Of a stretch of DNA of 64,000 nucleotides, positions 34,415 to 45,763 are shown in pieces. The stretch spans positions 1 through 64,000 of the forward strand of contig JANBPK010001201.1 in NCBI GenBank assembly GCA_027579435.1. Reading direction: 5' to 3'. The position numbers were made by a program, and so were the translations under genes. The notes beneath the pieces were generated by a model. The model saw only the letters and a program-made list of their open reading frames with translations, had not been told where the DNA came from and did no database searches. Position 1 is the first letter of the stretch; every line of letters begins with the position of its first letter. This DNA is from Candolleomyces eurysporus (lineage: Eukaryota; Basidiomycota; Agaricomycetes; Agaricales; Psathyrellaceae).

Positions 34415-36343
34415 ATGGCTCTGACAACTGAGGCATCGATACCTTTCGAACTACCGGCAAGTCTTACGAACCTTCCTCATGAATTGACACTGCAAATCCT
34501 CGATGAACTCGACACCGCTTCTCTCTGTGCTCTCGGAAGCGCCTGCAAAGACCTCAACGCCTTCGTATTTCCCTACTTCTTTGACAAGCACGGAATCAAG
34601 GACCCTCTGGAGGGACGGATATCATGTTCTGGAGGAACAAGGCACACGTTGCGCGCCATACGCTCCTGTCTCTCCGTTAAAAATGTCCATCATTTTCGTT
34701 ATTACTTCGGTGCCAGCATCGACCACCTGGTGGAAGAGGTGGAGGACATGCACACAATTGTGAGAAGGTCAAGGAGGGTGGCCCTATTCGATATGCGTTT
34801 ATCCTACGTGGATAATTTGTCTGCGCGGCGTATGCGTAATGCGGATGAACTCAGTCCAACTCGGATGCAACTCACGGAGCAAGAGTGGGCGAAGGTTTAT
34901 CTTGGACTCCTGACCGCCGCTCTGACGAACGGGTGCGAGAGTGCGCGGTTTGGTGGTGGGGGAGCTTTTTTGAGTTACCTTCGGCATCGAGCGGATCCGA
35001 CAATGAAAGGCAGTCATTCTACACTCCCAGTTTCATCACAGGCCTATGACGAGACGCCTCGTAGGTGTTTTGGGACTCATTTGGGGATCTTCATGTTCTG
35101 ATGCTGCTGGGTTACAGGCTACTTCGACGGAACCTTTCGCTATAAAAGCACTTTCGCTGATCAGCCAAAACAGCCTTCACAGTCCACCGTCCAATGTGTC
35201 GATGCGGAGCCAGGTACGAAATCATTGACAAGATAGTACTATTCGCCCGCTCACCAAAGCAAACCAGAAAATATTTCGACGGCAACGATTGTCACGGACA
35301 GAAAGAGGACCTCGCGGCCGCAACTATCGAACCGGACTGAAGTCTTCTCGAAGAGGAATCCTAGCGGTGCTCGAGTCGGTTTACATGTGCAAGCCCTCAG
35401 ACATCCCTCCTTCCAGTCAACGATCCCTCATTCAATGGAACCTCCGAAGCCGGAGATCAAGGCTCTCAATCTACAATCCGACATGTTTTTTGCAAGTCCC
35501 TCGTTCGTAGACTGGACGAGGCAGCTTCTGACATGGTGCGCACCGACCCTCACGTGTCTCTGCATCCGGTCCTCGGGAGCATCGAGCGGAGTCTGGTGCC
35601 AACTGTTTTCAACAACACGTCTCCCTTCTCTCACCGAGCTCGATCTTTCATGCACAGTGGGCGAGGCCAATATGAAGGGAACGGACGTCTTATTCTTCCT
35701 CTCCAGACATCCAAGTATCCAGAAGCTGTGCCTTCGCAGGATTCAGGTTCCAGCGAGTATATCCCCACTGCCGGTTATTGAACAATCGATTCTCCCTAGC
35801 TTGGTAGCGATCACAGCCCATCCCGTATACATCCACTGGCTCCTGCGCGACAAGAAGCGGTGTCCCAAGCTCAGACAAGTCACCCTTCCCACGGAGTTCC
35901 ACGCAAACCAGAGTTGTCCGTTTACGTACGACATGCTGGACAAGGCCCTCGAGAGCCTCGTACCTCACTCTCACAAGTTGGACCTAATCATTCTCCATTT
36001 TGCGAACAATCACGCTGAGCTCGACTCCTGGCTCCAATCGCACATCGACGCTGGTCAAGATGCCAGTATCCTCTCCAGCTTCATCGATACCAAACGTCTC
36101 CGGGTCGACGCGCAGTACCGTGTCAAAATCATCAATCTTACGCCTCGTCTCGAGCTGGTCGCGCAGTTCGTTGGGTTGTTTCCGAATCTTCAAACTCTAG
36201 AGCTGATAAACCAGCCTGGGCTAGTGGACAGTCATATCCCGCCGATGGTTCAACAAACTTTGCGACTTTATTGTCCTCAGGTCAAGAAGGTGATAATCAA
36301 TGAAACGGATATTAGTAAGGTTGAGCAGTCGAGGGCAGGGTGA
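34415..36343 (+). CDS. F-box/LRR-like protein
   Basis: Start MALTTEASIPFELPASLTNL. The segment LTNLPHELTLQILDELDTAS ... LCALGSACKDLNAFVFPYFF is an F-box (LPxELxxxILxxLd..sLxaLxxtcKxl), which normally binds Skp1 in SCF ubiquitin ligases. After about 35060 an intron, a short exon (YFDGTFRYKSTFADQPKQPS) and a further intron lead to a long last exon. That exon reads QALRHPSFQSTIPHS and has irregular leucine-rich elements: LPSLTELDLSC, HPSIQKLCLRRIQVP, LPSLVAI, CPKLRQVTLP and FPNLQTLELINQPG. The layout of N-terminal F-box plus C-terminal LRR-like region is typical of the very large basidiomycete F-box families. The target is unknown and the middle exon junctions are hand-placed. Confidence 0.7.
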
Positions 36344-36470
36344 GCGCTGGAACAGTTGAGATCTCGGAGTATAGTCTAGGGCAGGCATAACTACCAAGCT
36401 CATAGATTTATCAAGCCGCATGTTTTCATTGTATTGACGCACGATATGAAGAAAAATGCATTTATCCACT

Positions 36471-36770
36471 TTATGGAGCATTTCGGGATATTTCAAATTT
36501 AATCGTAGCACTCAAGCACTGAGTGTTGGGGCCATTGATAGAGAGCTCAATACCGTCGCGTGTAGACTGTACACGGTCCTTGACAACTGTTACTGCGAAT
36601 GGGCGAGCAGTACGTAACTTGAACGCGCCCTGCTCGAAGAGCATCGGCGCGGTCCTCGCCGATCGCGGTGGTTCAATAATCCACGCACTTCTGCATTGGG
36701 AACGACGCCTGCTAGAGGCTCTCTCTGTAGCATTTACACTGGATTTGGAGCCATAACACTTGAGCGTCAA
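36471..36770 (-). CDS. Hypothetical ORF, possible beta-rich small protein
   Basis: This minus-strand frame encodes segments such as RSAWIIEPPRSARTAP, MLFEQGAFKLRTARPFAVTV and STRDGIELSINGPNTQCLSA, which alternate hydrophobic residues as in beta strands. A possible acceptor (ACTCACAG) lies just upstream at about 36806, suggesting a 3' exon of a spliced gene whose 5' part would lie between 36800 and 37300. I recognise no family, and coding status is unproven. Confidence 0.25.
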   Translation of the reverse strand: MTLKCYGSKSSVNATERASSRRRSQCRSAWIIEPPRSARTAPMLFEQGAFKLRTARPFAVTVVKDRVQSTRDGIELSINGPNTQCLSATIKFEISRNAP

Positions 36771-36799
36771 CGAATGCCTGGACTTGTAGTTCTCATAAT

Positions 36800-37485
36800 T
36801 GGCTGTGAGTCGGAGTTATGTATTGACGCCCGACAAATTCCGAAGGCTTCCAAGCCAAGCAGCGCCAAATAGTCCCATGCCGATGACCTTTGACGCAACC
36901 CCTGTTCATGACAACCTTGTGGGGTACGATTCTCCGACTTTCTTCCTTGGAACGCAATGCGGATTCTTTGTGTCCGTCCATGTGGTGAATTTTATGTTGC
37001 GGGTGCGATATCATGATCACTTACCTAGTTGGACACCCAGCCTATTTCAACACCTCGAACGCTCACTAATCTACCGATTTTTGCAATGAGGTGAAGGCGG
37101 AAGAATGGCTGGTTGACCAAACAATGATATTTCGTCCTCACAACGGACTCAGCGGACTTTCCCCCACGTTTTCGTCCCTGAAAATTCCACGACTCGGCAC
37201 CGAGAGACGCAAGCTCTTCTTTCGTATGAAAACGCAGCTCTATAAGCCTGGTGAAGCGTCATGGGACACCCAATCTTGATCCTCGTTCTCCCTTCCTCGC
37301 TTCTTCTTGACGACCAGCGCTCGGGCGGGGCCGTGAACGGAGTTTTTTTGGCATCGCCCTGCTTCCCACTGGCGCCCTGGTTGTGCGAAGACCATGCTCG
37401 CCAATGATGAAATCACATCGGCTCTTTCGTATAAAGCCTTGGATTTTCGTCCAGGAATGTCTCTCCGCTGGACCAGGTGAGTGCT
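36800..37485. other. Intergenic upstream of deacetylase 2
   Basis: Overlapping short ORFs on both strands with no motif. The proximal 130 nt are the deacetylase 2 promoter. Confidence 0.4.
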
Positions 37486-37518
37486 TCGGTGCAAAGCCGG
37501 TCAAAAATCGGTACGAGT
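37486..37518 (+). promoter_or_regulatory. Conserved promoter block of deacetylase 2
   Basis: Counterpart of 28588-28620 (tcggtgcaaagccggtcaaa...), about 86 nt before the ATG. An N at 37526 lies in an A run just downstream, where the sister promoter has its TATAAAA; here the sequence reads gattNaaaag. Confidence 0.5.
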
Positions 37519-37603
37519 GGCGATTNAAAAGCCCAATTCTCCCCAATTCCCAATTTTCAAGGACACTTCAGAGCTGCCTCTATCACTCATTTACGGTGTC
37601 AGA

Positions 37604-38751
37604 ATGAAGACGATACTGGTCTCCACTCTTCTCTTCGCGTCGTCCACTTTTGTCAATGCACAAAGTGGCGCATGGGGTCAGTCTCACTCTATTTCTTTTT
37701 AACCCCCTGCTCGTTTGAACTCATTCGCTATACGTATAGGACAATGCGGTGGGACTGGTTGGTCCGGTGCGACTACCTGCGTCTCCGGCTACACTTGCAC
37801 AGTGGTCAACCAATGGTACCATCAATGCCTGCCTGGCTCCAACCCTCCCACTACCCCTACGTCCAACCCCACCACCCCTACGTCTACCACCTCTTCCCCA
37901 CCAACCACCCCTACCCAAAATCCCACGCAGCCCGGTAGCGATCGACCATATGGCACTTTGGTCACAGGGTGCAGCGTGCCCAACACCATCGCGATAACCT
38001 TCGACGATGGACCGTACACCTGGACTAGCCAGCTCATCGATTCCTTGAACTCTGCCAATGTCACGGCTACGTTTTTCGTCGTGGGTCAGATGTACGGTTG
38101 CATCTATGACTACGCCGACGTTCTCAAGAAGTGAGTTCGTCTTTGCTTCTGGTCGATGGGTACTGACTGACCAACATCATACACCAGAGCCTACAACTCC
38201 GGCCACCAGATCGCCTCTCACACCTGGTCTCATAAGGACCTTACTGGTCAGAGTGCCTCTGGTCTCCAGACCGAAATTTCGCGTCTCGAAGAAGCACTCA
38301 AGAAGATCTTGGGCATCAGGCCCAAGTGGCTTCGTCCGCCGTACGGTGGACAGAACAGCAACGTCGTCAATACGTTGGGTGGCCTCAAGTATAAGGTCGT
38401 GACCTGGAACTTCGACACGGAGGATTGGAATGGTGCGTGTAACGGTTTCCGAGCCTTAGTGTCGTGTTTAATCGTTCGGCTGACCGATCGACCCACCTTG
38501 TTATAGGCTTCAGCGTCTCCGCGTCACAGTCGAAGTTCAATTCCCTCGGCTCGGACCCCAAGATTATCCCTCTCTCGCACGATGCCCTTCAGTCCACCGC
38601 TACCCAGCTCGGACCTTGGATCGCCCAGTGGGCTAAGCAGAAAGGTTTGAGAGCAGTGACGTTGTCTGAGTGTTTGGGAGAGTCGATTCCTGGAGGGCAA
38701 TATGATCTTGTCGGTGGAGCTGGGCCGAGGGATAGCACTTGGAGGTGTTAA
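37604..38751 (+). CDS. CBM1-CE4 polysaccharide (chitin) deacetylase 2
   Basis: Same architecture and intron positions as the gene at 28686. The signal peptide is [20 protein letters not shown], then CBM1 [20 protein letters not shown] ... WYHQCLPG. The Thr/Pro linker contains a repeated [13 protein letters not shown] unit. The CE4 domain has [27 protein letters not shown] and IPLSHD, ending STWRC. Catalytic and metal residues are intact. It is secreted and predicted to deacetylate chitin or related wall polymers. The catalytic core is almost identical to copy 1, while the linker is the most diverged part. The pair is separated by about 7.7 kb of unrelated genes, so it is either an old tandem duplication with later insertion or a dispersed copy. 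Confidence 0.92.
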
Positions 38752-38865
38752 GTGGAAGGGCGGGCGAACTATAAACGATTCGAATTAAGAGGTGACTCCG
38801 CGACTCTACAATATAGTATTACACAACTGTACATAGCCATAAAGGCTTCAAGCAAGCTATCGAAA

Positions 38866-40899
38866 TCAAACAGCACTTCGTGTGGGTTGATGGTAGTCAT
38901 TAGGAACGTTAATATCAGCTTCAGCTTCGAGCTCCGTTTCTTCCCCACTTTCGCTATCTGTTGTCACTGTGTGATTTTTGAACCGGAGCCGCGAGATGAC
39001 GCAGGTGGGGGTTCCAGATCCGCCTCGTCGTCGGAGGTTTAGTATTAAAATTGAGCCCTGTATAAACGTACGAACCTGTTAGCGTGGAGCCGCAGGGAAG
39101 TAAAATTCGATTGAAGAAAGCAAGAGAGGACGTACCGAGTGTGAGGAGACTACGTATAGCCACGGCCAAGAAGGAGTATAGTAGAATCCTCCTAAGTAGA
39201 TCGACATGAACGCTGAGAAGCTCAGGAACCCTACAAGAGCAAGGCGTCAGATGCTTGCTGTGAGTATCACGGACAGATGAGGCCGACGTACCTACAATTC
39301 TGAAGACGATGTCCTCGTCAATACTTTCCTGTTCGCTGAACACATTAGCAGAATGAGTGAAACCTGGACGTACGTGAGGAAAGCAAATGCCCCATCGACG
39401 ACTAGAACGGACATGAGGGGGTGCACGAATGACCAGTCTTTGAGGACTTCGTATCGGACTCGACCTTCGGGGTCTTTCAGTGAATCTTTAAGTTTGAAGA
39501 TTGTCATGAGGAAGAAGGTCGCTAGTGAAAGCCACATCATCAGAGCTCCGACTTGGTCCCGAAGCTCAATGAGGGTTGATACGTACATGCAAGCAGAATA
39601 TTGAGTATCCTGGGAAACAAAAGTCTGTCAGCCAGTCCGGAAATGAGCGTTAATGTAGAAGACGAACCATGAAAGAGGTAAAAGGCGAAGCATTTCAGGC
39701 GTCACCGTTTTCGTCCCAAAGCACGGTGCTACGGCGAAGTGATATGGGAGTGGCTGGGGTGGAATGGGGAAGGTCGTTTGGATATTTGAGAGATAGCATC
39801 CTACCTAATCATGAGAACGACATATCGTCAATCGATTTGCTGAAATAAAAATGTGTTTGTAATATGAGAGAAATGAAGAGACTTACCGCTGCTTCTCCTG
39901 ATTTTGAATTGCGCACCATTGGTCAAATTCTCGGGGGGTGACACAGACGAAGAGGTACCGTACCGCATATCAGAATTAACAGAAATATTAGGACTAGGTA
40001 CGCGCCCACCTCAGCTTGAGTAAGGCAACATTCGGTGTTTTGGTAACGCACCTTTTCGACTACGGGCGTACAGTGCATGAATCCGGAGAGCGCATATGAG
40101 GTCAACGACCATGATACACAATCGAGTACCCGCCCTAGCAGCAACGTTTAGAGAGATTCAGCGTAGTATAAAGAGTGGGATGGATTTGGTTAACTCCTAC
40201 TCACAGGCTGGAAAGCTTGAGGTACATATGGCAGCTGCCAACCCGAATGACCTCGCGTCAGATCTACCGCTCGAGTGCCTCAAAAGTTAATTTGACGCAC
40301 AACTTAATTGAGGGATTAGGAACGAGTGATGCTAATGCGATCGGGGTCAATTGGATAATCCACAAGTCCCGTTACTTCAAGGCGTACCTGCGAAAACAGC
40401 GCTGCACATTGCACCGTTTGTGACTAACTGACATGAGATGGGGGAAGAGACACGTACATCAACGCTAATAGACCATAGTACCGTGCGAGGATGTACAATA
40501 TCTTAGCTGGTGACCATCGTGCCCTTGTCAAAAATCCTCAGCCGAGGGAGCGATGCTGAATGCGAAGTGGAGTACTCACTTCCAGATATATGTTATCTAG
40601 TAGCACAATATATGAATATTTGGAGTTGAGAAAGAGAACTGGACTCATAAAAGCTCCTCACCTCATCTTCAAGTTTTGAACATATATCGCAGATGACGAA
40701 GGTGATTGCAGCAGCTGGGAGGGTCGAGTGTTAGCATTCTCATCCTCTCCCTCTCACTCGCATCCCAATTATCAGAACTCGCGATGGAGCCCAGGAGACC
40801 CAACTCACCGAATGAGTATCGCGTATCGATCTCAACTTTCAGCGCGGCTAGGATGATGGACTCCGACATCCCGGTCCAACTCGGTACGTTCGTCGACAC
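38866..40899 (-). CDS. DUF6533-type fungal multi-pass membrane protein 1
   Basis: Minus-strand gene of many short exons. It opens MSTNVPSWTGMSESIILAAL (an in-frame ATG at 40869 is an alternative) and TRYSF|AAAITFVICDICS followed by KLEDEV, the DUF6533 hallmark (..AxTLLxYDxLLTxxDEVxxIW). Then come ARWSPAKILYILARYYGLLA (family: W..KxLYLLNRYxxLL), CIMVVDLICALRIHALYARS, GRVRYEVLKDWSFVHPLMSV, and a last membrane region FLSFSAFMSIYLGGFYYTPS with LYVVSSHSVRTFIQGSILIL ahead of NLRRRGG. The acidic cytosolic tail ends at 38866. About seven TM helices; function unknown. Middle exon joins (39600-40150) are approximate. Paralogue of the gene at 48984-51146. Confidence 0.68.
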
Positions 40900-41030
40900 C
40901 TCCCAGGGGCTCTAGCTTCGGGCAGGGCTACGGTGGTGAACTGGCGAAATACTTCAATACTAATCAGCAGCGTTGAAGTATACGAGATAGAGCAAAGGAA
41001 GAGGGAAAATGTCTTCAGGACAGCGCTCAT

Positions 41031-43115
41031 TTCTCCTCTTATATCAACGAGCCACTCGGGTCTGGAGGTTGCATGTATGTTGCTCTAAATTTATCGATCG
41101 ATCACCGCGATTCTTGCCTTGATCTAGAGAACCTCATTGCACGCATACTTGGAAGTTTGATTCATGCCGTTCGCCGTTCCCTACGGGCCGTACGTGAGGC
41201 ATAACGTACTATGTTCAAGGATCTGATCTGTTGAGGGTTTTTGAAAGATATTGGTCCGCCGGGAGTGAGGACCTGGTAGGTGCGTAAGGAGGAAGAAGAG
41301 AAGCAGGAGGAGGAAGAGGGACCTCTGATGAGGCCGTGAATCCTCTATAGGCTCCTCGAAGGAGCCTGTTCCTTGAGCCCGTGAACCACTGGCAAGACTC
41401 AGTACTGCTTTTTTAATGAGGAGTTTTTACGTTACGTCAACGCACAAGGAACGTTACTGTCATCACGTTCGAGTTTCCACATATCTCTGTCTGGATACCT
41501 GTGATCCGTCGATCATGTCTTTCGTCACCTTGATAGTAATTGATGAAAGTCAGATCAGCTCATACCAGTACCTTTCCTGCTTCTTTCCACCCCACCCTTA
41601 TTCCAAGTCGCTCTGTTCTGATTTGCCACGAGCGTCTAGATCAGCGTTGTTAGCCATTAACCTGCGAAGAAGACGGCGTGGAAGGGTGATGATAGGGAGG
41701 AAGGCTAGGCTAGAAGACTCGGAGCCGGAGGAGCGCCCAAGAGGAGCGCTCATCGGACTCGACGGATTTCGCTACAAGATCGCATGTGCAACCAAGAAGC
41801 TTCTTGCACACCTTTAATAGGTACATATACGCATGTGTCAGTGTCGAATACAGCATGGAAGAATCATCTCCCGAGCGCGGATTTACAGCGAGTCAGACGA
41901 TCGAGCCTCCCGGGTCGCCCATTCACTCATTGTTCACTGTCTACTGGGCAATATACTGTGGACTCTTTGGATCTCTCGCTGTTCGCTCGTCGGAGGACTT
42001 GGACTTGCGATGATGTGGTCGATTTGATGCTGGTACCGTTACCGTGCCTGCCTTGTTCAACGTCAGATTTGGTTGTTGTTGATTGAAGAATGTGGCGTCG
42101 GTATCATACTAGGTGCTGTAGGACGAAGGATACACCATAAGGAGATCTCGGCGGCTGCGGCCCATCAGTTTATATGGATTGGAATCAACGGACGAAGAGG
42201 GATGATACAGATCACCGGGTCTTAAGGTGGATTCTCGTTGCGAGGGTCCGTTTACCAGTCCATAGCCAGTCAATCACTTCGTGAAACAAAAAGTTTCAAG
42301 AGCTGCATGAACGCTGGGGCCCTTGGACTTCCTCCACCCAAGACAGATCCTGAACCAAACCGTATGGAGGTGACTTTGCCAAGCTCTGCTTACATGCGCC
42401 ACGCCCTCCTCCACAATTTATGCGGCGTACTTGATGCAGATGAATCTATCATTGGATGTGCTGGCGTCAAAAGTCGTTCATATGTGGTTGGAGGCGTCCT
42501 CGAGCAGTAACTCCGCGGGTGCCGTCGGCAGTCCCGCACCGGCGCTAAACTCGATATCAATCCCGTTGATATTGACCGACCTGCTCTCAGAAGTCCCTAG
42601 AACATTAAGTTTGGTGGTATAATCTTGCCAAAAATGGTTCACAAAGCCTATATAGTGAGTAAAACAAGCTCAAGCCAAACTCGACCTGGAGATTCTTCAA
42701 GAAACGTTCTGCACCCGCGCTATAGTCAAGTTGGTATTAATCTCGATTGGGGCTCACTGTAGGGGGAAGATTCTTTGGGAGTGGACGCTAAAGCTCGTTG
42801 AGGCTGGGACTTCATGAGCGATGCTCGGTGATTCAACTGTGCACAAACGTTCATAAGGCTGCGGCGAGCTGTCATTCTTTACTGTGAAGCGCAAGTAGGT
42901 CCCCTAGGATTTAAGGGAAACCCCGGTACATACATATACATCGTGTCCGGTTTGAATTTATGGTAGATCCGTAATCCGCTTCAAAGCTTGCTCGTAGCAC
43001 TTAAAAGAGCCCCGAGAAGTACAACGGGGGCCGCGCACTAAGGGACGCATATCAAAAGGAGCCATATGCATCAGCCACCAATAACTCAAGCTACTAGTCC
43101 CTGGCGTTGAAATTT
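41031..43115. other. Two-kb region without a supported gene
   Basis: Open frames at 41416-41817 (+), 41784-42086 (+) and 42238-42510 (+) have no recognisable motif. One short hydrophobic segment (HSLFTVYWAIYCGLFGSLAV, about 41930-41985) could be a membrane helix of an unrecognised small protein, but no neighbouring exon supports it. The left end is the promoter region of the DUF6533 gene. Confidence 0.4.
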
Positions 43116-43166
43116 AAGGAACGGCCGAGTAAGCTTTAGCCTCTGAAGCTTACTCGGCCGTCCCTT
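43116..43166. repeat. 21-bp near-perfect inverted repeat (hairpin)
   Basis: Left arm 43116-43136 (aaggaacggccgagtaagctt) and right arm 43146-43166 pair with one mismatch around a 9-nt loop (tagcctctg). Each arm contains CGGCCG and an AAGCTT end. No flanking gene 3' end explains it as a terminator. Confidence 0.85.
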
Positions 43167-43404
43167 ATTGACCTTGAGCCGCTACCATGATATGATATAC
43201 CCACCCATCTCTGAAAGACCCAGGTTTGATCTCATCTCATATTCCCGTGGTGCTGCTGTCCTTGAGCCAGAGATTTCGTTGTAAACAGAGAGTTGATATA
43301 ATTTGACTATGAGATGAGGTGAGGTGGTCCACTTCCTCTACAAATACCTTCCCCCTTCATACGACCCCTTCAAGGATTCCAGGGGTGAATGAGAACGAGT
43401 TGAC

Positions 43405-43710
43405 ATGATGGCCAACATATTCCTGACATTCGGATGGTACTCGCGTCGGCTCGTCACTCTCACCAACTCGGGACCTTGCGCCGTTGACGTTACTGCGTAC
43501 CTAACTTCACAGTATTCATTCTCTGTGCGAGTTGTGGGTAGGGCAACCCCAGAGAATGGTCAGTCTCCCCCAGGATTAACTGAAGGGAGCGATTACTGGT
43601 ATCGCTTGCATTCAACCGGCCCAATTTTTCCGGCAGTGTGCGAAGGTTCCGTAGCCAATCAGTCCTTAGTGCCTAGTGCCAGTTCCAACTCGGCACTCCT
43701 GAGGGCCTAA
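43405..43710 (+). CDS. Hypothetical 101-codon ORF
   Basis: MMANIFLTFGWYSRRLVTLT followed by SGPCAVDVTAYLTSQYSFSV. The first 30 residues are mildly hydrophobic, but there is no classical signal peptide. A CCTTCCCCCTTC pyrimidine leader precedes it. No family resemblance and no intron evidence; it may be a real small gene or chance. Confidence 0.25.
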   Translation: MMANIFLTFGWYSRRLVTLTNSGPCAVDVTAYLTSQYSFSVRVVGRATPENGQSPPGLTEGSDYWYRLHSTGPIFPAVCEGSVANQSLVPSASSNSALLRA

Positions 43711-43851
43711 GCAATCCATAAAATATAATATATCATTTCATGTCAAGGTCCTGTAATATCCAAACGAGTGTCGTAAACACGGAACTGACAGAACGACTTC
43801 TAGTTAATCCGAGTAAGTAGGGAGCAAGCGACCTGTTTTGCCTACCGTTGT

Positions 43852-43990
43852 GGTGAGATGGCCGAGTGGTCTAAAGCGCTAGACTGGGGAGCAGGACATT
43901 GGATGTCCACTTCCCTTTTGCTATCAAGCTTTTCCTTTGACTGAACTAAAGCTGAAGAGGGGTTGATTGTTCAAATCCAACCCTTAACAG
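43852..43990 (+). pseudogene. tRNA-Leu-like pseudogene
   Basis: The 5' half GGTGAGATGGCCGAGTGGTC is a good class II tRNA start (acceptor and D arm), followed by TAAAGCGCTAGACT. The expected complementary anticodon stem cannot be formed. The 3' part has a T-arm-like GGTTGATTGTTCAAATCCAACC, but the 3' acceptor strand does not pair with GGTGAGA. It is likely a decayed or rearranged tRNA gene. Confidence 0.5.
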
Positions 43991-44991
43991 ACTTTCTTGG
44001 GTGGACGAGACAGTACATATACTATGCATCCCTCTGAAAGTACATCACATCCGTGTAATGTCGTCACTGTGACAAATACGAACCATATCTTATCTTATCG
44101 AACAGAATGGGGTTGGTTGGTCACAAGGTCTGTAGCACATATACAAGGCAACTTCTGTGTCTTCCGGATGCGATGGCTCAGGAAGAAAGACAGTCGATGG
44201 TCGGGAAGACAAAGAGGTTGGCTTACAACATTGACGATATGGGGGTACGGAAGAGCTCTTTAAAACTTCGAAATTGCATTCTTCTTACTTGGCATGAACC
44301 TCGAGGTCAAGGTTGCCATCGATCCAAGTGCGAAGAAGAGAAACGAAGACGGCATGGAGGAGTGAGATGAGAAGATGCTGAGCTGGAGAAGCGACTCATC
44401 GGGCGTGACGGGTTTGTTTACAGGGTCGTATATGGTAGTGACGAATTATGTCAAGCCTGAAGAGTACTACTTCTATGTAGTACCGTCAAAAGCCGAAGGG
44501 AAGTGCAAGTCTTCGAGGGGGTATCTGCGCCGAGTCGGGGAATCGAGCCTTCCGAGCCGTTCGTTCATATTTTGAAGGTATGTTAGTATGATAAATAATG
44601 GACCGTACATTGACCAAGTGCTTTACGTATCAGATTGGGTTAATTGGGGCGTGGATATCGTTGGACGGTGTACGACGTACGGCATACCATACTTCGAAGT
44701 TCAGTAATCAGGTCTTGGCAGCTGATTCAAACACCCCCATTGATTGGCTGCAGCCACTTCTATTCTCCTGCCTATGTGATGGGTATTCCCGTGTGAGAGC
44801 TGTCATGGCCACTGCGAAGAGTCGACCAATGGTTTCAATCGATCAGTCAGTCGCTGACTGGCTCAAACTCTTCTGGAATTTCTCTGTTGCAACTTACGGT
44901 ATGCGGTATGGAGCATTACTACGCTGGAATTGAGGCATGAATGGGAATCGAATCCCGCGTCGGCAGCGTTTCAATAGGCAGAGCTTCTAGC
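43991..44991. other. Non-coding stretch between two tRNA-like loci
   Basis: Only short ORFs without motifs. A segment at 44110-44140 (gttggtcacaaggtctg) recurs at 45130-45160 downstream of the second tRNA-like sequence, suggesting an old duplication of tRNA plus flank. Confidence 0.4.
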
Positions 44992-45034
44992 GGACCTGTA
45001 GCCAAGTGGTTACGGCGACGGATTGGAGCATCTG
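44992..45034 (+). pseudogene. 5' half of a tRNA-Ser gene
   Basis: The run AGCCAAGTGGTTACGGCGAC is identical to the D-arm region of the tRNA-Ser genes at 7383 and 30106. An anticodon stem ACGGA/TCTGT can form, but the loop has eight bases (TTGGAGCA). No class II variable arm or T arm follows in register, so it is a tRNA fragment rather than a functional gene. Confidence 0.6.
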
Positions 45035-45763
45035 TCTTATCTTATCGATGGGAATGGCTGATTGATTATCTGTTCCCAATTTCGAATCCGCTGGGGTTGC
45101 GTTACTCGATCTCTTCTCTTCTTTCCTCTCGTCACAGTTTGGTCACAAGGTCTGCCCCACATGAACAAAGTAACTCCTTTCAAGCGACTTCCTGGAGCCA
45201 TTGCGACGGGAGGAAAGACAGGCAGGGGCTCATTTGCAAGGATTTGAAGGTATTGGAGAGCTCGTCAGTCGGCGAGGAAAGAGCCTGAACGGAGCGAGTC
45301 GTCCAGACCACCGATCGCTTCACGCACGTTCGCCTCTCCAACAGGGCCTCGGTTAACCCAGCCGAGGAACCTCGAGATTGCGGCGTCGGGACATTCGGAT
45401 CAGACTTTCTCCGCACTAAATTTGGGTGTTAGCCCCGAATGGAAGGAAGAGAATAATTCGCGGCACACGACCTCAAATTGAGCGCATCTGGGCTTTTGGT
45501 TTTTCGCTTTTCGCCCACCTCCCACCCATTCCCCCACCTTTCCTCCTCTGTGCGAGGCAGGGTGTTTCGCTCTGTGAGTCTGCTTTATCTGCCCTCATTT
45601 CATTGGCTCATGCAAGCCATCGCCGCCATCCCATCTTCCCTGATCACCGTCCGTCCTCCTTGGCCCTTGGCGCTGTACGTACGGCTCGCCACAAGAATAG
45701 GACCAAGACCAGGACAAGAAGACGACCATTCTAGGACATTCACCAGCCTTATCTAGACGCACG

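Noticed and set aside
44500..44580. Minus-strand T-arm-like sequence (gctcgattcccc) suggesting another tRNA
   Set aside because: No matching acceptor, D arm or anticodon stem could be built around it.
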